A DNA stretch of 64,000 nt from Prolixibacteraceae bacterium (GCA_019856515.1 CP082230.1:4216001-4280000), one strand, 5' to 3'. Counted from the first letter of the stretch, positions 17,484 to 28,017 are shown. Program-made: numbers and translations. Notes: generated from the sequence alone by a model not told the origin.

Positions 17484-19256
17484 TTAAAACATACTCTCTA
17501 TCTCCTTTTCGTATTTCTTCGCAACGATATCTCTCTTTAACTTTAAGGTTGCAGATAGTTCGTTGGTGGTTGTGTTCCACTCGTCAGCAACAAGCACTGT
17601 TTTCTTGATATGCTCATGCGGGCTAAGTGTCTTATTGAACTTACGAATCTCTTTGGTTATAAATTTAATAACCTCAGGTAGGCGAATTAGTTCATCTTTC
17701 CCATCAAAAGTAAGGTTGTTCTCTTTTGCCCAACTCGTTAGTTCTTCGAAATTAGGTGAGACTACAGCTCCTACATACTTCTGTTTCTCTCCAACAATCA
17801 TTAACTGTTCGATGAAGATAGACTCTTTAAGTTTGTTCTCTAACATTTGAGGCGCAATGTATTTTCCTGATGATAGTTTGAATATTGATTTCTTTCGATC
17901 GGTAATCTTAAGAAATTTATCATCAACAAGAATACCAATATCTCCTGTGTGGAACCATCCATCTTTATCAACTACCTCCGCTGTATATTCTGGGTCTTTG
18001 TAGTAACCTAGCATTAGATTGGGACCTTTACAAAGAATCTCACCATCTTCCGCTATTTTGCAGGATACCCCCTCAAGAACAGGACCTACTGTCCCAATCA
18101 TTCGGTCTTCCAATTCATATTTATTTACAGCGATTACGGGTCCTGTCTCTGATAGACCATAACCCTCTTGGATGCTGATACCTACTGCCGAGAATATTCG
18201 AGCTAGTCTTGGTTGTAGTGCTGCTCCTCCAGAAATAATGACTTTTACATTGCCACCGAGTGCTTCTTGCCATTTAGAGAAAACTAGTTTCTGTGCAATA
18301 CCTAACTTGAGCTTATAAATAGGACTCTTTAGTTTGTCGTAGTCATATACTTCACCTACAGTGATGGCCCAGTCAAATATCTTTGCTTTGATGCCTGTAA
18401 GGTGCTTTCTTTTGGTCATGATACCATCGTATACTTTCTCTAAGAAACGTGGAACCGTGGTGAAAATATCTGCCTTTACCTCTTGTAAGTCTTTAATGAC
18501 AGTACCAATATTTTGAGCATAACAAATTTCTATCCCTTTGTACTGCATATGGTAGTTGAGCATACGTTCATACACGTGGTTTAGAGGCAAGAAAGACATG
18601 GTCTTATGCTGGTCTGTTAATGGCTGACAATTAGAACTATTAATTGCATTTGTTACCATCGCACGGTGTGGAACCATTACCCCTTTAGCTGCACCCGTTG
18701 TTCCTGATGTATAGATAATGGTGAACATATCGTCAGGATGAATGCTGTCTTTTATGGATTGGATTTTCTCTCTCATCTGAGGAAGAAGTGTCTCTCCTTT
18801 TTCGAAAAGAGTATTTATACTCTCTATTCCTTCCATCTCATCGAGAGAGAATAGATTTGGAATCTCTTGATTTGTATTAGGTAAAATCTTTTTAATGCGA
18901 CTGTAGAGCATTTTATTGCCAACAATAAGCATGCTACATTCAGAGTGATTTAATAAGAAGAGGTATTCATCTTCATTAAGGTTTGGGTAGAGTGGAACAT
19001 GAACTGCACCAACTTGTGCAAGAGCCATGTCTAGGATGTTCCATTCAGGTCTATTGTTTACTATTGTAACAACTTTGTCACCTTTATTTACTCCTAAGTC
19101 GATAAGTGATGCACTAAGTGCATCTACTTTTTGGATATATTCGCTAGTGGTGTAGCTAACCCATTCTTTTCCTTTTTTCCCAGTAAGCATCTTCTTCTCA
19201 GGGAAGTCATTTTTTAGCCTATCGAGAATGTCGAATGTACGTGTTACTTTTTGCAT
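17484..19256 (-). CDS. long-chain acyl-CoA synthetase (AMP-forming), copy 2
   Basis: A 590-residue ANL enzyme, full length, paralogous to the next gene over its whole length. The P-loop YTSGTTGAAKG is at 182-192 (Ala-Ala where copy 1 has Lys-Pro), followed by GYGLSETGP and the hinge DRKKSIFKLSSGK. The C-terminal Lys-containing segment NELSATLKLKRD carries the adenylation lysine region. It begins 22 bp after a 10-bp perfect hairpin (19278-19300) and 124 bp after ccsBA. The two copies are clearly diverged, so they may differ in chain-length preference; this is inference. Confidence 0.9.
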   Translation of the reverse strand: MQKVTRTFDILDRLKNDFPEKKMLTGKKGKEWVSYTTSEYIQKVDALSASLIDLGVNKGDKVVTIVNNRPEWNILDMALAQVGAVHVPLYPNLNEDEYLFLLNHSECSMLIVGNKMLYSRIKKILPNTNQEIPNLFSLDEMEGIESINTLFEKGETLLPQMREKIQSIKDSIHPDDMFTIIYTSGTTGAAKGVMVPHRAMVTNAINSSNCQPLTDQHKTMSFLPLNHVYERMLNYHMQYKGIEICYAQNIGTVIKDLQEVKADIFTTVPRFLEKVYDGIMTKRKHLTGIKAKIFDWAITVGEVYDYDKLKSPIYKLKLGIAQKLVFSKWQEALGGNVKVIISGGAALQPRLARIFSAVGISIQEGYGLSETGPVIAVNKYELEDRMIGTVGPVLEGVSCKIAEDGEILCKGPNLMLGYYKDPEYTAEVVDKDGWFHTGDIGILVDDKFLKITDRKKSIFKLSSGKYIAPQMLENKLKESIFIEQLMIVGEKQKYVGAVVSPNFEELTSWAKENNLTFDGKDELIRLPEVIKFITKEIRKFNKTLSPHEHIKKTVLVADEWNTTTNELSATLKLKRDIVAKKYEKEIESMF

Positions 19257-19277
19257 AATATAAAAAATAACAGTCCT

Positions 19278-19300
19278 CTGTCTATAAGTATTATAGACAG
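19278..19300. promoter_or_regulatory. 10-bp perfect hairpin upstream of the acyl-CoA ligase pair
   Basis: CTGTCTATAA, a 3-nt loop, then TTATAGACAG, 22 bp before the ATG of the ligase gene and 81 bp past the stop of ccsBA. On the minus strand a TTATTTTTTATA stretch follows 7 nt after the stem, so it may be the ccsBA terminator. As a DNA palindrome it could equally be a fatty-acid-regulator site. Confidence 0.45.
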
Positions 19301-19380
19301 AAAACCAGTGGATTATGTGTGTTATGTGTCCGAAATGTTATGCAAATATACAAACAGTTATTTGGAAAGTATCGAATTTC

Positions 19381-22380
19381 TTAGGGGTTAGTATGAAATT
19401 TGCGATATTTTTTGTGTGCCATAACACAAATAACAACAAGAAAAAGAACTGCTAATAGAGAGTAGTAGCTGATGTTTCCAGCTTCACCTGAACCGTATGA
19501 GTGGAGGCCTGTAAGGTAATAATTGACACCAAGGTAAGTCATTAATATTGAGCTAAAACTAAATATTGATGCCACATTGAATGCAAATACTCCTTTAAAG
19601 GCAGGAATCATTCTCATGTGAGTTACAAAAGAGTATACGATAATGGTGACTAATGACCAAGTCTCTTTAGGGTCCCATCCCCAATAACGTCCCCAAGCTT
19701 CATTGGCCCATATCCCACCAAGGAAGGTTCCTATAGTCAATAAGTATAGTCCTAGAATCATGCTTGCTTCGTTAATATCGGTCAGCTGTTGGATCGTTTG
19801 TCTAATTCTATCTTGATTCCTGGAATTGGTCATCAAAGAGAGGATCATATTGACAATTCCGATAAACATTGATATCCCAATAAAACCATAAGAGGCAGTG
19901 ATAATCGCTACATGGAAAGTTAACCAATGTGATTTTAATACAGGGACTAGAAATGTGATTTCAGGATTCATCCAACTCAAGTGTGCAACAAAAAGTGTAA
20001 TCCCCGTAAGGAATGCTGCACCTGAAATGATAATAGGATTCTTTCTTGCAAATATAAGTCCAGCAAGCATCATGGTCCAAGCAACATAGAGCATCGATTC
20101 ATAGCCGTTACTCCATGGCATATGTCCTGAGATGATCCCTCTCATAACCATTCCTACGGTATGTAGAAGAAAGGGGATCAGAAGAAGTGAGAATAGTACT
20201 ATTTCAAATCGCTTTGTGTAGGGACTATTACCAAGGATCTTGATAAAACAGATGAAAAGAAAGACAAAACCGAGTATAAGATATAGTGGAAATATCTTTA
20301 AGAAGATATTGGATTTAGTATACCTTCGTTCTAGCTTATTCATCATCTCTGATGGAAGATCATTATAGTTCTTTTTCTGATATGTGGTTATCGAATTGAG
20401 ATAGTAGATTGCCTTATCGTAATTATTGTTTTGGTACTCTTTAATGATCAGATCCCATATGCCTCTTAAGAACAGTTGTTCTGGCTTCGCTGCTTTATCT
20501 GTGAAGTCCGTAGGCGCTTTCCATAGAGAGTGTACATTCTCTTTAGAAGGGAACGTTTTTAATAGCGATTGTGTTCTAGCCAGATTAAAGATGTTTACTC
20601 TTTCATCAATCTTGATGACATCCTTGTCTTTCTGGTGTCTCTGGTTGGGTGCTTTCTGATATGCTTGATTGACAAGCTCTATAAGCTTATATCGATGGGT
20701 TTGTGTATCGAAGAAATCTTGATAGTTCGCATATTTCTTATCTACATTTATTAATCCTGCAATATATGGTGTTACTTTAATAATATTCTCTTGACTCCAT
20801 GCTTGTGGGTTGGCCATAATCCCAAACAGCACCTCTTCTGGTTGCTTTCCTTTATAAGATGTTTTCCACATCACTTTTCTTAGAAAGTCATTGGACAGCG
20901 TACTTATAGGTTTAATTCGGCCATCATGACTCTGTACCCATATTTTACTAAAATCTTCAATAACATCTTCTTTCGAATTGCTTGCTTTCGAAGAGAGGGG
21001 AGAGGACAATAAAGTGATCAGTAGTAGCACTGGTGCAACAGATCTTTTTAGTAATTTCTGGAACCTAGAGTTTGGAGTAAATAGCGCCAATAACATTCCT
21101 AAAATCATTAGGAAATAACCAAGGTAGGTGATAAGAGTTCCCCAATAATCTGTGTTGACTGTGAGGATCGTTCCTTTCTCGTCTTGATCATATGATGTTT
21201 GATAGAAGCGATAACGTTGATGATGGAGCGTGTTATTCATACTTATCTCTACCTCTTTATGCAGGTTGTTTTTTGTGTCATTTAGTTCCATGATACTTCT
21301 ATAAGCGGCAGGACTATTCGATCCATTGTATCGCTCTAAAATGAAATCTTTTAGTTTCAAATCAAAAGGAAGCGTACGCTCTTTTTGTCCCAAGCCAATT
21401 TGGATATTGTGGGAACCAATAAGAAAGTTTTGTTGAGATAATGGCAATCCTGTGATATTGAAGAGTGTAACTTCTTTACTCATCTGTTTTGTTGATATTG
21501 TGGCATCAACAGCCGTATACATTCCATTTTGTGATCTCTTTGCTTTGATGCGTCCACTAGGTACATAATCCATTAGTACTATCTGAAGGTCATCTATTTG
21601 ATAAACTCGTTTGGGAAATAGCGGAAGTTCGTGCTTGATCGTATTATCTGAAAGATGGTCTTTAGACATTGTTCGTACCCTAATAGAGGCATCACTTTTT
21701 ATCGACAACTTATTATCAGTGTTCTGAATGGAGACAGTAGGATTTTGAGTTGTTGCACTAAAGCCTACAGTTTGTTTGCCTACATGAATCACTTCACCTT
21801 GGCCTATGATTGATGTCTCGGAATGGAAATTCTGGATAATCATCAACTTTAAGTATCCTTGACCATTAGGTGTAGCCTCAAGAGTTTTCTCCACTCCTGT
21901 TTGGTAGTTGGAGATGGAAACTTTTATGTCCTCACAAGAGATGGAGTGGTGGTTAAAGGCATAAGGAGAGAGTTTGATGGTTCTCTCTTCTGTGTTATTG
22001 TCAACCGTTAATGAGAGCGTGTTATCCGAAGATAAATAGCGATGAGTGGTTTCTCCCTCCCTTAAATGTAGCATGCCTTCGTGACTGAAGTAACGTGTGG
22101 CTGCTCCTCCTAAAATAATCAATAGAAATGATATGTGAAACATCCATAGTGCTATTTTCTTATTCTTGAGTAATTTAAATCTAAAGATGTTGATGAGGAG
22201 GTTTATCGAGAATATGAGATATACAACTTCAAGCCAAGTGGCATTATATATCCATATCTGAGCAGTCGCTGTGTCGTATAGCGTCTCTACAATGGTTGCC
22301 ATTCCCAATGCCATGGCTATGAGAATAAAGAGAAAACCGGTTAAGGTGGTTGAGCCTATTGCTTTTATTACTGCCTTCAT
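19381..22380 (-). CDS. ccsBA: fused cytochrome c biogenesis protein (ResB/CcsB plus CcsA, system II)
   Basis: A 999-residue polytopic membrane protein that exports haem and attaches it to CxxCH motifs of c-type cytochromes. The N-terminal part (about 1-450) is ResB-like: paired transmembrane helices, a large periplasmic domain, then another helix near 420-440. After a soluble linker (about 475-690) the C-terminal CcsA part has eight or so helices and the tryptophan-rich haem-binding motif at about 893-908 (WGRYWGWDPKETW). The single-chain fusion is typical of Bacteroidota and epsilonproteobacteria. No other cytochrome maturation gene is adjacent. It is divergent from the peptidase gene at 22916. 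Confidence 0.93.
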   Translation of the reverse strand: MKAVIKAIGSTTLTGFLFILIAMALGMATIVETLYDTATAQIWIYNATWLEVVYLIFSINLLINIFRFKLLKNKKIALWMFHISFLLIILGGAATRYFSHEGMLHLREGETTHRYLSSDNTLSLTVDNNTEERTIKLSPYAFNHHSISCEDIKVSISNYQTGVEKTLEATPNGQGYLKLMIIQNFHSETSIIGQGEVIHVGKQTVGFSATTQNPTVSIQNTDNKLSIKSDASIRVRTMSKDHLSDNTIKHELPLFPKRVYQIDDLQIVLMDYVPSGRIKAKRSQNGMYTAVDATISTKQMSKEVTLFNITGLPLSQQNFLIGSHNIQIGLGQKERTLPFDLKLKDFILERYNGSNSPAAYRSIMELNDTKNNLHKEVEISMNNTLHHQRYRFYQTSYDQDEKGTILTVNTDYWGTLITYLGYFLMILGMLLALFTPNSRFQKLLKRSVAPVLLLITLLSSPLSSKASNSKEDVIEDFSKIWVQSHDGRIKPISTLSNDFLRKVMWKTSYKGKQPEEVLFGIMANPQAWSQENIIKVTPYIAGLINVDKKYANYQDFFDTQTHRYKLIELVNQAYQKAPNQRHQKDKDVIKIDERVNIFNLARTQSLLKTFPSKENVHSLWKAPTDFTDKAAKPEQLFLRGIWDLIIKEYQNNNYDKAIYYLNSITTYQKKNYNDLPSEMMNKLERRYTKSNIFLKIFPLYLILGFVFLFICFIKILGNSPYTKRFEIVLFSLLLIPFLLHTVGMVMRGIISGHMPWSNGYESMLYVAWTMMLAGLIFARKNPIIISGAAFLTGITLFVAHLSWMNPEITFLVPVLKSHWLTFHVAIITASYGFIGISMFIGIVNMILSLMTNSRNQDRIRQTIQQLTDINEASMILGLYLLTIGTFLGGIWANEAWGRYWGWDPKETWSLVTIIVYSFVTHMRMIPAFKGVFAFNVASIFSFSSILMTYLGVNYYLTGLHSYGSGEAGNISYYSLLAVLFLVVICVMAHKKYRKFHTNP

Positions 22381-22915
22381 TATGTTCTGTTCCTATAGAT
22401 TTAGTTCTCCAAAGATACAAAAGCATGTAAAAAATGTAGTAGACTATAATTATAAATAAGAGTAAGAAAGAAAAAAATTAGCAAGGTTGTAGTTGCTAAT
22501 TCTCTAAGGAGTTTAATAAGCGACCATATGACAAATATCTAATCTGTAAATTATGGTACAAATGTGAATTATTTAAGACTCTCTTTGTTTCTTTATTAGG
22601 ACACTAACGCGTAGATAAATGTCGCAATATAGGAAACAATTAAACCTATAAAATAAAAAAATCTGCTCATAACTAAAAGTATTTTTAGAATTATTTATGC
22701 AAAATAAGTAAATTAAAATGAATCAGTTCTTAATATTGTTATAAAAAAATGTTAAATAAATAAGTTGTATCTTAATATTCAGTATGATATATGTATAAAG
22801 GTATTGTATTGTAATTTATAAATAAAATCTATCCCTGCTTTTTGTATGTATACTTAATGAAATAATGGGTTATATTTGTTTGTATTGCAAAATAAATTTT
22901 AATTCTATTTGAAGT
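22381..22915. other. divergent intergenic region, 535 bp, non-coding
   Basis: Very AT-rich DNA between the divergent ccsBA and peptidase genes, without a plausible ORF. It should hold both promoters; only a -7-like box for the peptidase gene (22871) is recognisable. Confidence 0.55.
22871..22878 (+). promoter_or_regulatory. candidate -7 box for the S9 peptidase gene
   Basis: TATATTTG matches TAnnTTTG and would place transcription start near 22886, a leader of about 30 nt. No well-spaced TTTG -33 element was found. Confidence 0.3.
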
Positions 22916-25054
22916 ATGAAATTATTAAGACTATTATTTGTGTCTATGATTATCTATGCTATGCCTGTAATGGCACAAAAGGACACCCTATCTCTAGATG
23001 AGTGTATCGTTGGTCGATACACGGATTATTATCCCTCTTATATGTCTAATTTACAGTGGGTGAAAGGTTCTGATCGATACTACTCTGTGAAGGAAAAAGG
23101 AGCGCAGGTAGTGAAGGATAGTCGTACAATGAAAGTTCATAAGAGTTATGACCTTAACTATTTTAATCAACTAAGCGAAGAGTTGGCTGAGATGAAGCGC
23201 CTTCCATATATCGAGTGGTTGTCTCCGACGGCATTAAAATTTAAGTACAAAGGAAAAGAGTTTCATATTCTAAATGATGAAATAGATTTTATTATTGACC
23301 TACCGAAAGGGATGGAAGATAGTTTTTTATCCAAAGATAATAGTAAGCTAGCTTGTAGCTATAAAAATAATGTCTGGATCTTAACCGATAAAGAGAAGGT
23401 TGCAGTAACTGATTTTAAACAAAATGGTATTGTTTGTGGTAAAACAGTACACCGTAATGAGTTCGGTATTGACAGAGGACTGTTTTGGTCTCCCTCTTCT
23501 GATAAATTGGCTTTTTATAAGAAAGATGAGTCAATGGTTGCGGACTACACCCTTGTGGATATGATGCAAGAGCCTCAGAAGACCGTAATCACTAAATATC
23601 CTATGGCAGGGCATAAGAGCCATCATGTACAAGTAGGTGTTTATAACTTAAACTCTAAGACGACGACATATCTGATGACTGATGGTGATCCTGAGCATTA
23701 CTTGACAAATGTAACTTGGAGTCCTGATGGTAAGTATATCTATTTGGCAGAAGTAAATAGAGACCAAAGTGAACTTCATTGGAATAAGTATAATGTTGCT
23801 ACAGGAGAAAAGCTGTCTACCCTGATTTCAGAAAAAGACGATAAGTATATTGAACCATTACACCCTCTATTCTTTTTAAAGAAGAACCAAGATAACTTCA
23901 TACGTTGGACACGTAAAGATGGTTTCTTCCATCTATATCTGTATAACAAAGAGGGGCAACTTCTAAAACAATTAACTAAAGGTGAATGGGAAGTTACATC
24001 ATTTTATGGTGTGGATAGCAAAGATCGTTATGCTTATTTCCAAGCAACCAAAGAGAGTCCTATGGCTCGTAATGTATATCGTGTCAATCTAAAGACGTTG
24101 AAGATCGATAAGTTGGATAGCGACACAATGGGATGGCACGCTCCTAAATTCAACGCTAACTTTACACAGATGATCGATGTGTATGAGAGGCATGATATTC
24201 CTCGTAAAGTGGTTCTTACGACAATAGGGGGCAATAAGAAGCCTAAAGTAATGCTTAAGGCAGAAGATACATTGGCAAAGAAAAACATTGGTGAAGAGTC
24301 TGTATTTACCATTAAAGCGGCGGACAACACCACGGATCTATACTGTAGGATGATCAAACCATTAGATTTTGATCCGAATAAGAAATATCCTGTAGTTGTC
24401 TATGTTTATGGTGGCCCTCATGCTCAATTGGTCCAAGATAGATGGCACTATAGTACTAGATGGTGGCAGTTTTATATGGCACAACAAGGCTATATTGCAT
24501 TTACACTTGATAATCGTGGTTCTGCAAATAGAGGAAAAGATTTTGAACAAGTTATTCATCGTAATCTAGGAATTAACGAAACGGCGGATCAAATGAAAGG
24601 GGTTGACTATCTAAAGAGTCTCTCTTATGTTGATCCAACTCGTATTGGAGTTCACGGATGGAGTTTTGGTGGATTTATGACAATGAACCTAATGTTTAGA
24701 CATCCTGATGTATTTAAAGTTGGTGTATCTGGTGGTGGTGTTGTAGATTGGAATCTATATGAAGTGATGTATGGAGAGCGTTATATGGACACACCACAGC
24801 AGAATCCAGAAGGGTATAAAGAGTGTAATATGACCAACCACTTAAAAGATTTAAAAGGGAAGCTTCTTTTGATTCATGGTGCTATGGACTCTACTGTTGT
24901 GATGCAACACAGTTATAAGATGCTTCGTAAAGCGATTAAGGAAGGGAAGCAGTTAGATTATTTTGTCTATCCAACCGCACCTCATAATGTTCGAGGTAAA
25001 GATCGTATTCATTTGATGCGTAAAGTGTCTGATTATTTTATTGATAATTTATAA
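22916..25054 (+). CDS. secreted dipeptidyl-peptidase IV-like S9 peptidase
   Basis: A 712-residue prolyl-oligopeptidase-family enzyme removing N-terminal dipeptides, usually X-Pro. A signal peptide covers residues 1-20, followed by an eight-bladed beta-propeller (about 40-460, DPPIV_N type, with FSPDGK-like blade edges) and the alpha/beta-hydrolase domain. The catalytic triad is Ser583 in GWSFGG, Asp658 in GAMDSTV and His690 in APHNV. The residues before the hydrolase domain include the conserved YVYGGPHAQ loop. Length is normal. It probably works in the periplasm on peptides brought in by TonB systems. It converges with the outer-membrane protein gene at 25078. Confidence 0.93.
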   Translation: MKLLRLLFVSMIIYAMPVMAQKDTLSLDECIVGRYTDYYPSYMSNLQWVKGSDRYYSVKEKGAQVVKDSRTMKVHKSYDLNYFNQLSEELAEMKRLPYIEWLSPTALKFKYKGKEFHILNDEIDFIIDLPKGMEDSFLSKDNSKLACSYKNNVWILTDKEKVAVTDFKQNGIVCGKTVHRNEFGIDRGLFWSPSSDKLAFYKKDESMVADYTLVDMMQEPQKTVITKYPMAGHKSHHVQVGVYNLNSKTTTYLMTDGDPEHYLTNVTWSPDGKYIYLAEVNRDQSELHWNKYNVATGEKLSTLISEKDDKYIEPLHPLFFLKKNQDNFIRWTRKDGFFHLYLYNKEGQLLKQLTKGEWEVTSFYGVDSKDRYAYFQATKESPMARNVYRVNLKTLKIDKLDSDTMGWHAPKFNANFTQMIDVYERHDIPRKVVLTTIGGNKKPKVMLKAEDTLAKKNIGEESVFTIKAADNTTDLYCRMIKPLDFDPNKKYPVVVYVYGGPHAQLVQDRWHYSTRWWQFYMAQQGYIAFTLDNRGSANRGKDFEQVIHRNLGINETADQMKGVDYLKSLSYVDPTRIGVHGWSFGGFMTMNLMFRHPDVFKVGVSGGGVVDWNLYEVMYGERYMDTPQQNPEGYKECNMTNHLKDLKGKLLLIHGAMDSTVVMQHSYKMLRKAIKEGKQLDYFVYPTAPHNVRGKDRIHLMRKVSDYFIDNL

Positions 25055-25102
25055 CCCAATAGGCCCAAGGTTCTTTCTTATTGGAGAGGAAGAACCGTGG
25101 GT
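25055..25102. terminator. possible shared terminator between convergent genes
   Basis: The 23-bp gap plus the last codons of the minus-strand gene can fold: GGTTCTT pairs with AAGAACC and the outer CCCA pairs with TGGG. A longer interrupted stem than usual and no strong T-tract on the plus strand. Confidence 0.35.
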
Positions 25103-27039
25103 TTTCTACCCCTAAAGTCTTTGAATTGTGATTTTGTAGTAGAGGTTGCTTTATAGATAAATTGACTCATGTCCTTAGGAACAATCGGGAAGTAACCTAA
25201 TCGTAATTCAAAAGTATTGAATACCAAAGACTCATTTCTTATACGTACACCTAATCCTATTTCTGCATACTTATCATAGGCATTATTGGTGTTAGGGTCA
25301 TCATTATCTATCGCGCCAATATCACAGAATGCATAGCTTGCAAACTTAAATCCAAATATGGCTCTTTTGTGATAGTGAACATTCTCTAGTTGTATCGCGA
25401 CCTTCTGTTTTCCATACACATAAAGTGAATTCATGTCGCGTATGCCATTCTCTTTATTTAGATTGAGATACTCGTATTGGAGACGATCAAATCCTTGAGC
25501 ATAACTAAAATTGATAAACTGTCTGAATTGATATCTACCAATCTTATAAAGCTTGGTGAAATAGTTCATGTTTATCCCTGCAATAGCTTGTTCAACCTGG
25601 CTGCTGCTCCAATATCCTCCAGCATATACATCGAAATATAGATATGATTTGCTCTTTAATTGGAAACTCTGCGAATACATCATATGTAAATATAGTCGAT
25701 CCTTGTTGTAGGCATCGTCATAACCTGTAACAATCTCACAATATCGACCAATAGGGATATCCTCTGTGATACCATAACCATAGATCAAATTAGCTCTATA
25801 ACTCGTCCTTTTAGATATTGCAAAACTCGTTAGAATTTGATGTTTTGTTGGATATAGTGCATTATAAAATTGGTTGCTACTTGGATCTCTCTGTTGTTCA
25901 AAATAAGAGAATCTAGCACCCAAAATCAATTGATGGCTTTTGATAATGTCATTCTGAAGGTTGAATGATTTGGCCAGCCATGAATCAACGTATCGATTCT
26001 TCTGGTGAATCTCAATGGAATCACTTTGTATCTGGGTGATCTCATTGCTGTTGAGGATTTGTTGATATCTCAACTCCATAGCTAACTGTGGTTTTGAAGA
26101 GACAAAATCCTTCAGTAATTGTGCATCATATTGATGCATCTCATATGAGTTGGCATATAGAAGTTTAAAGTCCGCAAAAGTAGAGAAGAGATTTCTTGCT
26201 GTATATTCCGCTTCAATACCTCTCTTCTGTTTCTTTGACGAGTTGTATAGATACTTTAAGCTTATTTTATGTCCCCAGCCCAACAGGTTTTGATTGTATA
26301 CACTAACATCCCCTTCTGTGGTTGATGAAATATCCATCCCTGCTCCATAAGAGAAATTATCTTGTACATAGATCATAACATCCACAGCGTTAGGATTATC
26401 CTTATCTTCGATACAGATAATATTAACGCTGTTGATGTATGGCAACTCTCTTAAATGCTCTTCACTATTGGCCATAAGAATAGGGGATAGTGCATCTCCC
26501 TTCTTAAAGAATACATTTCGTTTTACTGTACTCTCTTTGGTGTCAACGTGTGAGTCATTGATTAATTTAACTATACTATGCCCTGTACTTCCCTCTTTTG
26601 ATTCAATTGGGAAAATATCTCGATAGACAATACGTATGTTTCTAATCTTCTTGTTTTGGTACGGTGCAAAATATTTTGCACTGTTTTCATTTAATTTCTT
26701 TTTATCGGCAATCGTATCTTTCTTTACGATGATAAGATCATGCAATTGCCTCGTGAAAAAATTCTTGTCTGTCTTTGTTTTTAGAGAATCGTAAAAGCAT
26801 AGTGCTTTTTTATCTCTCTCTGACCACACCGAATCAAGTCTTGCCTGCTTAATTGAATCACTACGAAGTATATCATCTTTCTTGTTTTTTATGTCATTAA
26901 GGAGTTCTTGATACCTCTTTTTAGGACGTTTCTTTGTTACATGAAGATCCTCCGCTCTAACGGAGGGGGATCCTAGAGCATATATTAAAAACAGCAATAT
27001 GAGTATAAAAATGAAGTGTTCGTTTCTTCTCTTAAGCAT
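25078..27039 (-). CDS. outer-membrane beta-barrel protein with POTRA-like domain (BamA/TamA-like)
   Basis: A 653-residue envelope protein. Residues 1-29 are a signal peptide (a hydrophobic stretch ending SVRA). A charged linker follows, then one POTRA-like domain at about 140-215 (KNIRIVYRDI ... VNIICIEDKDNPNAVDVMIYV), then a C-terminal domain rich in alternating aromatic residues, consistent with a 16-strand Omp85-type barrel. It is shorter than BamA, which has five POTRA domains, so it is not the essential assembly factor. It may be an accessory Omp85 protein. It is 12 bp downstream of the AraC regulator, possibly co-transcribed with it. Confidence 0.68.
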   Translation of the reverse strand: MLKRRNEHFIFILILLFLIYALGSPSVRAEDLHVTKKRPKKRYQELLNDIKNKKDDILRSDSIKQARLDSVWSERDKKALCFYDSLKTKTDKNFFTRQLHDLIIVKKDTIADKKKLNENSAKYFAPYQNKKIRNIRIVYRDIFPIESKEGSTGHSIVKLINDSHVDTKESTVKRNVFFKKGDALSPILMANSEEHLRELPYINSVNIICIEDKDNPNAVDVMIYVQDNFSYGAGMDISSTTEGDVSVYNQNLLGWGHKISLKYLYNSSKKQKRGIEAEYTARNLFSTFADFKLLYANSYEMHQYDAQLLKDFVSSKPQLAMELRYQQILNSNEITQIQSDSIEIHQKNRYVDSWLAKSFNLQNDIIKSHQLILGARFSYFEQQRDPSSNQFYNALYPTKHQILTSFAISKRTSYRANLIYGYGITEDIPIGRYCEIVTGYDDAYNKDRLYLHMMYSQSFQLKSKSYLYFDVYAGGYWSSSQVEQAIAGINMNYFTKLYKIGRYQFRQFINFSYAQGFDRLQYEYLNLNKENGIRDMNSLYVYGKQKVAIQLENVHYHKRAIFGFKFASYAFCDIGAIDNDDPNTNNAYDKYAEIGLGVRIRNESLVFNTFELRLGYFPIVPKDMSQFIYKATSTTKSQFKDFRGRKPTVLPLQ

Positions 27040-27051
27040 TATTAAAGTACT

Positions 27052-28017
27052 TTAATCCGACGTCATTCCTTTAATATTACGCGGAAGTAGGTCATGATGT
27101 TTCTTAAAAGCAGCAGAAAATTTAGATAAATTTGAATATCCAAGTTTATATCCTACTTCTGAAACTGTGTTACGCCCCATTCTTAGGAGTCTATAAGCCT
27201 CTTCCATTCTGTAATCTGAATAGAACGAATAAGGTGGTTTTCCGAACACTACTTTAAAGAGACGGTTCAGCTTGCTGATACTCATTCCTGAATTTTCCGC
27301 AAGATACTCTAAGCTAGGTGGATTTGCTAAATCCTCTAGAAGAAGTGCCTTAACGGTAAAGATCTTCTGAATGTCGTATTGGCTATACTTACCCATATCG
27401 GACTTCTGTCTTTCCAATGACAATAGAACCTCATTAAGTAAAGCAAATCCTTTCGATTTTAGAAGAATTTGTTGGTTCTCCGCATCTGCGATAAGCTCTT
27501 TAATTTGATTGTATTCGTCATGTAGTCTTTCGTCAATGCTCGTACACATCTCCATTGGATTCTTTGAATAAAAGAAGCCATCTAGGTATGAGCTTTTCTG
27601 TAAACTACGTCGTAGTTGAAGTGGGTCGTCAATAACAATCTCTACCCATTTTAATTCAACATCTTCTGGAAGTTTATACTCCAAAAGACTGTGTTGATTG
27701 TAAAAAAGGACAAAACCTGAATTGTCAATCAAAATGTCGTTTGGTGTAAAAATCTTTCCATCATTATTATTGTCCGAAAGAACAATATGAACGTTTCGCA
27801 TTTCAGAAATTTCAGTCCTGTAAAAACATGGACTGTTTACCTGAACCTTATAAGAATAAATCGTAAGTCCTTCCGTAACATTGATCCTATGCGTCTCAAT
27901 GGAACCATACGAAGATTCTTGTACAGATTTACCGTTTCTTAAATTGATCGGTTTTGTTTCTAAAGTCGCGATTTCCTGACTTATGTCTAATTCGTTATAA
28001 AAAATTATCTTCCCCAT
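27052..28017 (-). CDS. AraC-family transcriptional regulator
   Basis: A 321-residue regulator with the double helix-turn-helix AraC domain at about 220-318 (LEYLAENSGMSISKLNRLF, then GYKLGYSNLSKFSAAFKKHH). The N-terminal half resembles PchR-type regulators that respond to iron-siderophore complexes or other envelope signals; a short FYRTEI stretch lies in the putative beta-barrel sensing domain. The effector cannot be read from the sequence. The outer-membrane protein gene follows within 12 bp, so that gene may be a target or simply downstream. About 210 bp separate it from the divergent porin-like gene at 28231. Confidence 0.85.
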   Translation of the reverse strand: MGKIIFYNELDISQEIATLETKPINLRNGKSVQESSYGSIETHRINVTEGLTIYSYKVQVNSPCFYRTEISEMRNVHIVLSDNNNDGKIFTPNDILIDNSGFVLFYNQHSLLEYKLPEDVELKWVEIVIDDPLQLRRSLQKSSYLDGFFYSKNPMEMCTSIDERLHDEYNQIKELIADAENQQILLKSKGFALLNEVLLSLERQKSDMGKYSQYDIQKIFTVKALLLEDLANPPSLEYLAENSGMSISKLNRLFKVVFGKPPYSFYSDYRMEEAYRLLRMGRNTVSEVGYKLGYSNLSKFSAAFKKHHDLLPRNIKGMTSD

